DNA of 37,746 nt, taken from Halieaceae bacterium UBA6060. GTDB lineage: Bacteria > Pseudomonadota > Gammaproteobacteria > Pseudomonadales > Halieaceae. This document shows, piece after piece, positions 25,133 through 33,592 of the stretch. The stretch lies in NCBI GenBank assembly GCA_002428935.1, contig DIYG01000125.1, positions 1 through 37,746 on the forward strand. The letters are read 5' to 3'. The position numbers and the translations under genes are program-made. Positions within the stretch are counted from its first letter, which is position 1. Each line of letters starts with the position of its first letter. Under the pieces are notes generated by a model. That model did not search any database. It was not told the DNA's origin and was given only the letters and a program-made list of their open reading frames with translations.

Positions 25133-26488
25133 TTGACCCTGCAATCGACCAGCTTCATCGCTCGGATCAGAAGGACACTCCAGGAACACGGGCCAGAAAG
25201 TGCATTAAGTAGCGCGAACGAAATAGCACCGCAGGCCTCCGTGAGCCTACTAGAGCAGCTTGCAAGTGTTTTTATTCAGGCTGACGCGATTCACGAAGCG
25301 ACAATACTGCTTGGCCGAGCATTGGAACTAGACCCAGGCAACGCAACCCGAAACTACAATGTCGCAACGGGCCTCCGGATGTTAGGTGACCTCGAAATGT
25401 CGAGACAAAAAGCTGAAGCTGCTCTAAAAGCTGACCCCGACTTCGTTGAAGCTTTTCATCTGTTAATTGATCTTGGACCTGTGCCGAACTTTTCAGCACA
25501 CGTAATCCGCATGGAGGCACTCTGCAAATCAGAGACGCTACACCCGCTCCGGCAACGCCGACTGCACGCCGCAATGGGACAGGCATATCATAATCTCGGT
25601 GAATTCGCGCAGGCCTTTAAGCACTTTCGCGCGGGCGGTCGCTTAGCCCGGCGCTTCGCGCCCTACTCCGTCGAACACGATCTTGCCAGCCTTGACGCGC
25701 TGGTGAAAAACCACCGGACTGAGCGGCTGCGGCCATCAAAGACCGCAGCACAAAGCTGCCGGCCTTTGTTTGTGTTTGGCCTGCCGCGCAGCGGCACCAC
25801 CCTGATTGAACAGATTATTCTCCGCAGTGGTGGTGTTGCGAGCGCGGGAGAAAGGACAGAGTTGGCTACGGCAGTAATAGAACGAAGCAAGCGCGACTTA
25901 AGCCCTTCACCAATCAATCGCCTGGCTTTGATTCAGCGCTGTACGGATATCGACCTACCGCAACTCGGCCGCGACTATCTTGGCTTAATGACCAACTACG
26001 CAAGCTACCAGCCTTGCCTTATCGATAAAACACCACTCAATTACTTGTATGCTGGTCTAATCCATAGCGCACTACCTAAAGCACAAATGCTGATGTTGCG
26101 CCGACGCCCACGTGACAGTCTGGTAGCTATTTTCCGCGGCTTTTTTAGCGGCCTTTATCCCTTCGCTGATGATCCGGTAGACCTTGCACGTTATATCTGC
26201 GCCTTCGACCGACTGGCAGATCATTGGTATAAAACACTACCAGCCAATCGCTATCGTGAGATTAGCTACGAGAAGTTTGTAACAGCACCAGAGGCCGAGG
26301 GGCAAGCTCTCTTCTTATTTCTCGGTCGTCCGTGGAACTCCCGTGTACTTGCCCCCAATCGTGCCAATACCGCTTCGACAAGCGCTAGTGCCACACAGAT
26401 ACGCAAGGAAATCTCCACTTCATCGATCGATGTATGGAAATCCTACGAACCCTATCTCGCAAGAGCGCTCGACATGCTGCCTGACTAG
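25133..26488 (+). CDS. TPR-containing sulfotransferase
   Basis: The 451-residue protein has an N-terminal helical half with tetratricopeptide-like repeats (about 38-170, for example AILLGRALELDPGN, AEAALKADPDFVEAFHLL, AMGQAYHNLGEFAQAFKHF). The C-terminal half is a PAPS-dependent sulfotransferase with the 5'-phosphosulfate loop FVFGLPRSGTTLIEQII (213-229) and a 3'-phosphate motif around LMLRRRPRDSLVAIFR. It has no signal peptide. The start is TTG 25133 with GGAG about six bases upstream. The family would transfer sulfate to a hydroxyl or amine, but the acceptor is unknown. Such genes often adjoin TonB-dependent receptors in this bacterial group. Its stop overlaps that of the convergent synthetase gene within CTAG (26485-26488). 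Confidence 0.87.
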   Translation: MTLQSTSFIARIRRTLQEHGPESALSSANEIAPQASVSLLEQLASVFIQADAIHEATILLGRALELDPGNATRNYNVATGLRMLGDLEMSRQKAEAALKADPDFVEAFHLLIDLGPVPNFSAHVIRMEALCKSETLHPLRQRRLHAAMGQAYHNLGEFAQAFKHFRAGGRLARRFAPYSVEHDLASLDALVKNHRTERLRPSKTAAQSCRPLFVFGLPRSGTTLIEQIILRSGGVASAGERTELATAVIERSKRDLSPSPINRLALIQRCTDIDLPQLGRDYLGLMTNYASYQPCLIDKTPLNYLYAGLIHSALPKAQMLMLRRRPRDSLVAIFRGFFSGLYPFADDPVDLARYICAFDRLADHWYKTLPANRYREISYEKFVTAPEAEGQALFLFLGRPWNSRVLAPNRANTASTSASATQIRKEISTSSIDVWKSYEPYLARALDMLPD

Positions 26489-28536
26489 GTGTCAACAGCA
26501 AGTATGCGGGCATCAAGTGCTAGCAGTCCCGATACGCCTGCGCGCAGCGGGTTAATCTCTGCCTCCGAAATACCTGCATTGTCGACCAATACCTTGGAAA
26601 ATCGGGCAACAATAGCCGCCAGCGCAGGCACGTCGACAGGTGGCGCACCGCGATAGCCATCCAGCAAAGGCGCAATTCGCAGCCTGCGCAGCATCTGCTC
26701 AGCGTAACCCGCATCAACCGGTGCCAGCGCCGTAACGGTGTCTCGCAGAATCTCGGTGTGGACCCCTCCGGCAGCGACGGTGACCGTCGGACCGAAGCCG
26801 GCCTTACGCACAGAACCGAGCAGCAGATCGACACTTCCGCTCTTTGCCATTGCCTCAAGACTGAAACTTGGAGGATTCAAGCGGTAGATCATGTCGTCGA
26901 TAGCCGCCAGTAATTCTGACTCAGAGCTGATGTCCAGAGCGACGCCGCCAGAATCACTTTTATGCAGCAAACCCATTGCTTTCAGCACAACCGGGTAGCC
27001 AACCCGCTTCGCAGCCTTGAGCGCCGAATCTCTGTCATGGACCTCATGGACTGGTGACAATGGAATGTCATAACCAGCGAACAGCTGCCGCGCGCCAAAG
27101 TAGTCAAAACTCGGCAACATCCGATCCGCGATGGGTGGCAACTGTGGAATCTTACGTCGACCAGGTCGGCGAAGCGCTAGGCGCATGCTCTCGGCGGCTT
27201 CCGCCGCTCCGGTAAAAACCGGCACTCCCAAATCGGAAAAAGCCCGCACGGCCGGATCGTCAGCATACATGCTGGACACCATCAGACCCTTTTTATTGGT
27301 CTTTGCCGCATCGAGGATTGCTTTCGCTGCATTGGTGTGCTCATCTTCACCGACCTCAGCTTTTACGTTGTTTAGCGCGCCGGTTAAAAAAACCGTGTCA
27401 ATTTCCGGTGCCTTAAAAACAACCTCTACCGCCGGAAGCAAGTCTCCAAGGCTAAGTGCACCTACGGCATCAATCGGGTTTGCTGTCCCAGATCCCGAGC
27501 CCAGCCTTTCTACTACCTCCGTGCGCAGTTCACTGGAAAAGGCAGGCACTTCCAAACCTTCCTTGACGCAGGCATCGCTGCCGAGTACCGCTGCACCACC
27601 ACCATCAGCGACTACGGCTACGCGAGAACCGAGGTAGGGAGTAGGTGCAAGCATTCCATGAATTGCCCGTAAGGCTGCGGAAATTGACCGAACTCTGACA
27701 ATGCCAGCGTCAGCACAGGCGGCCTCTACCAATTCATCTTCGGCTACTAGGGAACCCGTATGAGACGCTGCAGCTCTCCTGACGCTGTCATTGCCGCCCG
27801 GACACAAGAGAACACATTCTTTCCCCGCTTCCTTAAGCGCCTGCATTTCACCTATAACCAATCGAGGATCCAGAAAGTCCTCAATATAAGCAACCATAAC
27901 GCGAGTCTGGGTACTATTCGCAAAAGCAGGCAGAAGCTCGCGCGCACCAAGATCGGCCTGATTACCAACAGACACAGCTCGTGAAAGCCCTGCACCATGC
28001 TTCGCAAGACGCGCGCTGAGTTCCAGTAGCACCGTACCGCTCTGAGAAATCAATCCAACCTCACCAGGCATGACATCCCAAAAGCCAATGCACTGAAACG
28101 AAGCTGCGCCGTCGTATATACCCAAGCAATTTGGGCCTACCATTCGGGCGCCACCAGCATGCAGTACATTGAGGATCTTTTTCTGCTCGCTCAATCCCTC
28201 CGATCCAGTTTCCGCAAATCCAGCGGTAATACAAACAAACGACTTGACTCCCAAGTTGACCGCCTCTTCGATCGCATCAGCAACGAAACTCGATGGCACA
28301 CAAATGACGGCTAGCTCGGGTATCTCAGGTAGTGCGTCGACGTCGGGAAACGCACGCTCACCAAGAATATCCGTTGACCGAGGATTGACTAAGTAAACTG
28401 ATCGCTTATCCCGACTCTTCAGGAGAGAGTAGGCATATTGATATCCCCACTTGTTCTCATCGGCCGAGGCTCCGATCACCACAACGGATTTTGGATCGAA
28501 CAAGTGAGCAAAATCGACTTGACCAGGAATGCCCAT
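26485..28536 (-). CDS. ADP-forming acyl-CoA synthetase (fused alpha-beta type)
   Basis: The protein has 683 residues from ATG 28536, which overlaps the stop of the SDR gene as TGATG. Domain order is an N-terminal CoA-binding Rossmann domain (VVVIGASADENKWG at 18-31), a succinyl-CoA-ligase-like domain with PNCLGIYDG and GLISQSGT, and the phospho-accepting His259 in AAASHTGSLVAEDE. A C-terminal ATP-grasp domain follows (GYPVVLKAMGLLHKSDSGGVALDI onward). Such enzymes interconvert acyl-CoA, ADP and phosphate with acid, ATP and CoA, so it may activate an acid or recover ATP from a CoA ester. It is translationally coupled to the SDR. Substrate is not known. Confidence 0.9.
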   Translation of the reverse strand: MGIPGQVDFAHLFDPKSVVVIGASADENKWGYQYAYSLLKSRDKRSVYLVNPRSTDILGERAFPDVDALPEIPELAVICVPSSFVADAIEEAVNLGVKSFVCITAGFAETGSEGLSEQKKILNVLHAGGARMVGPNCLGIYDGAASFQCIGFWDVMPGEVGLISQSGTVLLELSARLAKHGAGLSRAVSVGNQADLGARELLPAFANSTQTRVMVAYIEDFLDPRLVIGEMQALKEAGKECVLLCPGGNDSVRRAAASHTGSLVAEDELVEAACADAGIVRVRSISAALRAIHGMLAPTPYLGSRVAVVADGGGAAVLGSDACVKEGLEVPAFSSELRTEVVERLGSGSGTANPIDAVGALSLGDLLPAVEVVFKAPEIDTVFLTGALNNVKAEVGEDEHTNAAKAILDAAKTNKKGLMVSSMYADDPAVRAFSDLGVPVFTGAAEAAESMRLALRRPGRRKIPQLPPIADRMLPSFDYFGARQLFAGYDIPLSPVHEVHDRDSALKAAKRVGYPVVLKAMGLLHKSDSGGVALDISSESELLAAIDDMIYRLNPPSFSLEAMAKSGSVDLLLGSVRKAGFGPTVTVAAGGVHTEILRDTVTALAPVDAGYAEQMLRRLRIAPLLDGYRGAPPVDVPALAAIVARFSKVLVDNAGISEAEINPLRAGVSGLLALDARILAVDT

Positions 28537-29273
28537 CAGCCACACCCGACGAGGTCACACAAGTCAGCTTCCAGCACCTGGCCGGAAACCACAGTGTTTT
28601 CTTCGGAAACGAAGAACGCAATCACCTCTGCCACTTCCTCTGGCCGCATGAAACGGCCACAGCGGGACTGTTCAATCCATTCGGCACGTATCTCCTCAGA
28701 AACAGCTTTTAAAATGGCCGTGTCGACATTGTGCGGAGCAATAGCATTACAAAGGATTCCACCTTTGATGCCTTCTATGGCTACAGTCTTGGTCAATGAA
28801 ACAAGGCCGCCTTTGGCCGAAGAATAATTAGCCTGGCCAAAGTTTCCGCGATAGGCGGTGGATGCTATGTTCAGAATACGCCCCCACCCCTTCTCTTTCA
28901 TGCCGGGGAACAATGTCTGAATGCCAATCCATGGGCCTTTCAAGTTAACTTGAAGCACGGAATCCCAATCTGCGTCCGAAAGCTTCAAGAGAGACTTATC
29001 ACGAAACATCCCAGCATTGTTGACTAGGATGTCTATCGCACCGAACCGCTCGGCCGCGGTATCGCGCGCAGCCTCCCAATCACGGCGTTCCGATACATCC
29101 ATGGGCACGAAAAGCGCTTCGCCACCATCCCTCGCAATTTCCTCCTGCAGCGCCTCCCCTGCTTCTTGGTTGATATCCGCGATCAAGATCTTATCGCCAC
29201 GCGAAGCTAGCTTCCGCACCGTTGCGGCGCCAATGCCGTTAGAACCACCGGTTACGAGTGCAGTATGCGACAT
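28536..29273 (-). CDS. Short-chain dehydrogenase/reductase (FabG-like)
   Basis: The protein has 245 residues. The cofactor loop is TGGSNGIG (8-15), followed by ILVNNAG, and the catalytic Ser-Tyr-Lys lie in NIASTAYRGNFGQANYSSAKGG. An acidic residue after beta-2 (IADIN) favours NAD(H). Two adjacent ATG codons follow AGGAG; I chose 29273, seven bases from it, over 29276; the frame itself opens at 29318. It probably oxidises a 3-hydroxyacyl-CoA or other secondary alcohol in the pathway. It is the first gene of a minus-strand pair with the ADP-forming synthetase, and shared element C lies between it and the divergent thiolase-like gene. Confidence 0.9.
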   Translation of the reverse strand: MSHTALVTGGSNGIGAATVRKLASRGDKILIADINQEAGEALQEEIARDGGEALFVPMDVSERRDWEAARDTAAERFGAIDILVNNAGMFRDKSLLKLSDADWDSVLQVNLKGPWIGIQTLFPGMKEKGWGRILNIASTAYRGNFGQANYSSAKGGLVSLTKTVAIEGIKGGILCNAIAPHNVDTAILKAVSEEIRAEWIEQSRCGRFMRPEEVAEVIAFFVSEENTVVSGQVLEADLCDLVGCG

Positions 29274-29349
29274 CATTCTTCTCCTAAGACATTTGACTGT
29301 TCCGGACCGAAGTTGCAAACGAGCAACTCTTGGAATTCTTTGATGTATC

Positions 29350-29381
29350 TATATTTTTTATTGTTCAGTAAATAATTATTG
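29350..29381 (+). promoter_or_regulatory. Shared AT-rich regulatory element, copy C
   Basis: TATATTTTTTATTG (29350-29363), eight bases TTCAGTAA, then ATAATTATTG (29372-29381). The spacing is as in copies B and D. ATAAT begins 80 bases before ATG 29452 of the thiolase-like gene, and the divergent SDR starts at 29273 on the other side. TTATTGT-TCAG-TAAATAA is a weaker inverted repeat (5 of 7). Confidence 0.55.
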
Positions 29382-29451
29382 CATAAGCCAACATAATTCG
29401 TCTAGTCTCTGCCTCTCGCGTCACGAACAAACTTACCTGGAGGCCTTCGCC

Positions 29452-30597
29452 GTGTTCCCAAATGCCCGCATCGTAGGGGCCCACGAATCCCCACGCCGCA
29501 AGGCTGAAGTCCACCCCTACGTTATTTTCCATGAAGTGATTTCTGCCGCCCTTAATGATGCCGGCCTTACCTTCAGCGACGTTGATGGCTTGTGTGTTAC
29601 CGCCGGCGATATGGCGGAGGGGGGATGCGCCGAAGACTCAATCGAAGTTGGTGATTACCTCGGATTGCGCCCCACCTTCTTTGACAGCACAGATGTGGGA
29701 GGGTGCAGCGCCATCTATCAGACTGGGTTGGCAGCAGCAGCAATCGAAGCAGGGCTGGCCGATGTTGTGGTCGTTGCCTATGCCGCCGCCCCCAGAAGGT
29801 TTCCATTTGCTCCTGAAGTAGCGTGGCCCATCGGTCCTGGTGCTTATGAAATGCCCTATGGCTATGCCCCCCCGCCGGCCTATGCGCTATTTGCACAACG
29901 CCACATGCACGAATTCGGTACCACTCGTGAACAGCTGGCAGAGATCGCGGTGACATGTCGGGCGAACGCAGCCAACAACCCCCATGCGCCGAAACGCGAG
30001 CCGTTAACAATCGATGAAGTGATTTCCGCACCGATGATTGCGTCGCCACTATCAAAGCTCGATTGCTGCCTGGTGACCGACAGCGGTGGCGCCATTGTGC
30101 TCACGTCGAAGGAGCGGGCGCGCGACCTAAATAGACCGGCCGTGAGAGTTCTCGGTTACGGTGCCTATCACAGCAATGTGTTTCTTAGTCAGCAGAGCGA
30201 TTTAACCCTCACACCCGGAGTTGTCTCGGGTAAGCGAGCCTTCGAAAGAGCAGGATTAGCGCCGACTGATGTCTCCGTCGCGCAGCTCTACGACGCCTTC
30301 ACTATCACACCATTGATGGCGCTTGAGGACCTCGGCTTTTGTAAGAAAGGAGAAGGAGGGCCATTTGTCGAAAGCGGCGCGATTCGCTCCGACGGCTCTA
30401 TCCCGATCAATACCGACGGTGGTGGCCTATCGTCTAACCACCCGGGCAAACGCGGCGTCTTTGCCCTAATAGAGGGTATACGCCAACTACGCGGCGAAAG
30501 CCCGGGGCATCAGGTGTCGGATGTTGATGTGTCACTCGTCCATGGCATCGGGGGGTTCTTCTCCGCAGCCTCTACCTTGCTGCTTGCCAAAGACTAA
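29452..30597 (+). CDS. Thiolase-superfamily protein of the DUF35-associated (SCP2/Ltp2-like) type
   Basis: The 381-residue protein has a thiolase fold with candidate nucleophile C85 (STDVGGCSAIYQTG) and the conserved His motif SSNHPGKRG. The C-terminal motif that in thiolases holds a second Cys (C-x-G-G) reads LVHGIGGFF with His364. That pattern is seen in thiolases paired with DUF35 proteins. In actinobacterial steroid catabolism the paired enzyme Ltp2 works as an aldolase with the DUF35 part of ChsH2. Here a separate DUF35 protein and a MaoC hydratase follow directly, so thiolysis or aldol cleavage after hydration is likely. It is the first gene behind shared element C. Confidence 0.85.
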   Translation: MFPNARIVGAHESPRRKAEVHPYVIFHEVISAALNDAGLTFSDVDGLCVTAGDMAEGGCAEDSIEVGDYLGLRPTFFDSTDVGGCSAIYQTGLAAAAIEAGLADVVVVAYAAAPRRFPFAPEVAWPIGPGAYEMPYGYAPPPAYALFAQRHMHEFGTTREQLAEIAVTCRANAANNPHAPKREPLTIDEVISAPMIASPLSKLDCCLVTDSGGAIVLTSKERARDLNRPAVRVLGYGAYHSNVFLSQQSDLTLTPGVVSGKRAFERAGLAPTDVSVAQLYDAFTITPLMALEDLGFCKKGEGGPFVESGAIRSDGSIPINTDGGGLSSNHPGKRGVFALIEGIRQLRGESPGHQVSDVDVSLVHGIGGFFSAASTLLLAKD

Positions 30598-30614
30598 TCG
30601 GAGGATCTCAAAGA

Positions 30615-31013
30615 ATGCTCGCACCCACACCGCAGCCCACCTCTTACGACGCACCATACTGGGACGCCGCTGTAGCCGGCAAACTGATGCTACAAAAGTG
30701 CTCCAAAACAGGAAAGTTTCAGCATTACCCGCGAGGCCATTCACTGCAAACCCATGGTGATCAGCTTCAGTGGGTCGAAAGCCCCGGTCTGGGCGAGGTG
30801 CATTCGTTCACTGTTATACAACGCAGTTTCTACGAAAACCTGGACGCGCCCTTGATCCTGGCCATCATTGAATTGGATGAACAGGTACGTGTCACGTCCC
30901 ATCTTGTCAATGTTGGCGAGAAGGAAGTCAGCATTGGCTTACGCGTGAAAGCGACATTCAAGCCAAATGAGGGTGCGTGGCCCACCCTTGTTTTTACGCC
31001 AGAGGGGACCTGA
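30615..31013 (+). CDS. DUF35 OB-fold protein with degenerate zinc ribbon
   Basis: This is a 132-residue partner protein of thiolase-like enzymes. After the N-terminal helix (TSYDAPYWDAAVAGKLMLQKC), the usual four-cysteine zinc ribbon is reduced to one Cys (CSKTGKFQHYPRG, then His at the third and fourth positions). Zinc is thus probably not bound as in canonical members. The OB-fold follows, with GLGEVHSFTVIQRSF and PLILAIIELDEQVRVTSHLVNV. It starts with GGAGG 10 bases upstream and lies 17 bases after the thiolase-like gene; its stop is one base before the MaoC start. It likely forms a complex with the upstream protein and guides the acyl-CoA. Confidence 0.87.
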   Translation: MLAPTPQPTSYDAPYWDAAVAGKLMLQKCSKTGKFQHYPRGHSLQTHGDQLQWVESPGLGEVHSFTVIQRSFYENLDAPLILAIIELDEQVRVTSHLVNVGEKEVSIGLRVKATFKPNEGAWPTLVFTPEGT

Positions 31014-31014
31014 C

Positions 31015-31455
31015 ATGGCTATATACTTCGACGACATCGAACAAAGCTGGACCTTCCTTACGGCTCGCCGAACCGTCCTAGACGCCGATATCATCAACTT
31101 CTGCGGGATCAGCGGCGACTTTAATCCAATCCATATCGACGATCTTACAGCTCAAGAAAATGGTTTCGGTCGGCGTATCGCCCACGGCATGTTGGTTGCT
31201 TCAATCGTCTCAGGGCTGCACTCACCGTTCGACGATATGAAGATGGTGGCGTTTCTGGAGACCAAACGTAAATTCATCGGCCCGGTTTTTGCGGGAGATA
31301 CGATCTGGGCCGAATACACGGTCACAAGCCTGCGCCAATCTAAGAGCAAACCGCAACAGGGGATTGTCGAGTTCTCCTGCAGAGTTCTCAAACAAGACGG
31401 CATTGAAGTTCAAATCGGCCCTGACATCGTGCTACTTGAGACACGACAAAGCTAA
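31015..31455 (+). CDS. MaoC-family (R)-enoyl-CoA hydratase
   Basis: The protein has 146 residues from ATG 31015; the open frame starts at 30967, but that part overlaps the DUF35 gene, and GAGGGG precedes the chosen ATG. The hydratase-2 motif is intact: SGDFNPIHIDDLTAQENGFGRRIAHGML, with catalytic Asp and His. A single hot-dog domain is present, so it should work as a dimer. It would hydrate an enoyl-CoA made by the dehydrogenase pair, giving the substrate for the SDR or for the thiolase/aldolase-DUF35 complex. The order thiolase-DUF35-MaoC with one- to 17-base gaps suggests a single complex. Confidence 0.9.
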   Translation: MAIYFDDIEQSWTFLTARRTVLDADIINFCGISGDFNPIHIDDLTAQENGFGRRIAHGMLVASIVSGLHSPFDDMKMVAFLETKRKFIGPVFAGDTIWAEYTVTSLRQSKSKPQQGIVEFSCRVLKQDGIEVQIGPDIVLLETRQS

Positions 31456-31575
31456 GCCTCGGCACGGTTCATCATCATTAACTGTGGTTACGCTGTGACA
31501 TCGCAAGAGCTTGCCAAGTTGGTCGATTCGACTGTAAGTTTTGACCCACTGATCAATAAACGTGGCGCAACAAAG

Positions 31576-32340
31576 ATGTCAGCAAAATCAAGTAAGTCCA
31601 AGAATACCGCAGCACCAGAGAAGCGTCGCGGCCGTCCACGAGGGGACGGGCGTCCACCGATTGAACGAGGCCATATCATTGCTGCCGCCAAACGTGTATT
31701 CGGCCGCACCAGCATCTCCGGTGCATCCGTGCGAGAAATCGCCGACGCACTCGGCTGCCATACGGCCTCCATTTTTCACCATTTCCCGCGCAAACAAGAT
31801 ATCGTTTCCGCCGTCGCTGTCGACGTTTTTGCTCAAGAAATCCGCCACTTTGACTACCTCAAGGCCTTCGGTGCGGGGCCAGCTATTACGCTGTTTCGAA
31901 TGATCTACGATGATGTTCTTTATTCGGGTACCGCATCCAGTCCTGTCCGATCGATCTTTCTGTCTGCGGAACTGCGCAACGGCTGCGTACCTGAGCTTGC
32001 GGAACTGATGGAGGCTTATCTTGAGCATCTTCGTGAGATGATCCGCGCTGGCGTAGCCGAGGGAGTCTTTAGAGATGTCTCTCCGGAAACCACCGCGGAA
32101 TGCATGAACGCGCTAGGCCTAGTAGGCGCCCTAAGCTTTGTCGATGCGGACAAAGACGCCCTGCATCAGCTTGGACTCTGCAGCGCCCGGACTGGGGTCG
32201 GCAGCCTACTTGTGACCCCAAAGCAGTTGCCTCGCATTGAGGACGCGGCATTAGCCTTGAAACCGGCCAGACCGAAGCGAGAGTTCGCGATTAGTAATCC
32301 TGCCCTGATCGGCAAACCGACGAGTTCGAATGCCGAGTAA
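31576..32340 (+). CDS. TetR-family regulator with AT-hook-like N-terminal arm
   Basis: The protein has 254 residues from ATG 31576; the frame opens at GTG 31495, and neither start has a clear ribosome site. An arm KRRGRPRGDGRPP carries the RGRP core of AT-hooks, which bind the minor groove of A/T tracts. The TetR helix-turn-helix follows (GHIIAAAKRVFGRTSISGASVREIADALGCHTASIFHHFPRKQDIVSAV). The C-terminal ligand domain is larger than usual. It is the only regulator in the island and is the natural candidate for binding the four shared AT-rich elements, which all have T-rich flanks. TTGACC and a half-site TGATCAATAA lie at 31538-31560, just upstream of ATG 31576, consistent with autoregulation. 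The ligand would be a pathway CoA ester or substrate (inference). Confidence 0.88.
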   Translation: MSAKSSKSKNTAAPEKRRGRPRGDGRPPIERGHIIAAAKRVFGRTSISGASVREIADALGCHTASIFHHFPRKQDIVSAVAVDVFAQEIRHFDYLKAFGAGPAITLFRMIYDDVLYSGTASSPVRSIFLSAELRNGCVPELAELMEAYLEHLREMIRAGVAEGVFRDVSPETTAECMNALGLVGALSFVDADKDALHQLGLCSARTGVGSLLVTPKQLPRIEDAALALKPARPKREFAISNPALIGKPTSSNAE

Positions 32341-33538
32341 GCTTCGGCAAGTCAGCGGCAAAAGCCCGATGACTACCGTTGTCTTTGCTGCTTTCACGGG
32401 TGGTTTGTATCTCTTTGTTATGAACACCATGCCGCTTATTCTGGGAGCGATCGCCGATCATTTCGACGCCAGCTTATTCGAACTCGGAATTGTCAACTCA
32501 CTTTATGGGTTCGGTGTTTTCTCTGCTTTCCTGTTGGCACCCGTGTGGTTGAAGCGGATACGATTTCGCTTGCCGGTGATCGGTGGTGCAGCGTTGCTTT
32601 TCGTCTCTTTTCTGGTTCTGCCATACCTGCCGCACATCACATTTGTGATTGTACTTTTTGGCTTCTTAGGCTTCGCGGCCGGATCGATATCAGCCCAAGG
32701 CAACTCGACAATCGGACAGAGTAACTCCCCTCCCCGTTGGTTCGGGGTGTCTGCTCTATTCCAGCTCATACTTGCCATCCTTTACGCGATGTCGGTACCT
32801 CTATTCATTATCCCATCCTTTGGCAGCGCAGCAGGCCTGCAAGTGATTAGCCTCGTATATTTACCGGCTCTAGTACTTCCATTAGTGATTTCGTTGCCTT
32901 CTATGTGCAAACCAACACAGGGTGATTCACCGCCCCGTATCACTCTACGAGAAGCATGGAGAGCAGGGAGTTTGTATCAGCAGTTACGACTGGCAACTGC
33001 GTTCTTTGCATTAACAATTTACATACTGCCAGCCGCTGCGTATTGGATATTCTCAGAACGAATTGGAACATCCTACGGATTAGAAAAAACCTTTATAAGC
33101 GCGACCATTACAGCAGGCCTGGTGGCTGCCATGGCCGGTGGGCTGCTGTTTCAGTGGCAGTCTAAACGCGCTTCAAACGTCGCTGTAATCAGCCTAACAC
33201 TCGTGATCTCGAGCTATCTGCTGATGATAAATGGAACCGCTGCAAGCTTCAGTATAAGCGTCATGCTCTTCAACTTAGGTTGGGGGGCATTAGTGCCAGC
33301 TTTTAACAGCATCATTCAGTACACCGATTTCACCAAGCAGCTATACGCATCGGCAGGTGGTGCTCTAACGATTGGGGCATTACTGGCAGGACCGCCAGCC
33401 GCAATGATTGTCGAGCAAGCCGGTTTTTCAGCCTTGCTGATGATTAGCTGTCCGGTAACTGGTGTCGCCCTGGCCTGCGTACTATTTGCAGCTCGGGGTG
33501 GCGACAACTCCTCGTTGGCGCCCAGCACCAGCCACTAA
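32330..33538 (+). CDS. Major facilitator superfamily transporter
   Basis: The 402-residue protein has about twelve hydrophobic helices (for example TVVFAAFTGGLYLFVMNTMPLILG, LPVIGGAALLFVSFLVLPYLP, FVIVLFGFLGFAAGS, VAVISLTLVISSYLL). The loop after helix 2 reads LAPVWLKRIRFRLP, a relaxed form of the MFS motif A. It overlaps the TetR gene by 11 bases in another frame, so the two are coupled. An ATG at 32369 would remove a polar N-terminus and the overlap; there is no decisive ribosome site for either. It probably carries the imported substrate across the inner membrane or exports an intermediate. Confidence 0.85.
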   Translation: MPSKLRQVSGKSPMTTVVFAAFTGGLYLFVMNTMPLILGAIADHFDASLFELGIVNSLYGFGVFSAFLLAPVWLKRIRFRLPVIGGAALLFVSFLVLPYLPHITFVIVLFGFLGFAAGSISAQGNSTIGQSNSPPRWFGVSALFQLILAILYAMSVPLFIIPSFGSAAGLQVISLVYLPALVLPLVISLPSMCKPTQGDSPPRITLREAWRAGSLYQQLRLATAFFALTIYILPAAAYWIFSERIGTSYGLEKTFISATITAGLVAAMAGGLLFQWQSKRASNVAVISLTLVISSYLLMINGTAASFSISVMLFNLGWGALVPAFNSIIQYTDFTKQLYASAGGALTIGALLAGPPAAMIVEQAGFSALLMISCPVTGVALACVLFAARGGDNSSLAPSTSH

Positions 33539-33592
33539 TAAAAGTAGAAAGCTCGCAACTACGGTACTTGCTGTGGGATGGAATTTCCCAAG

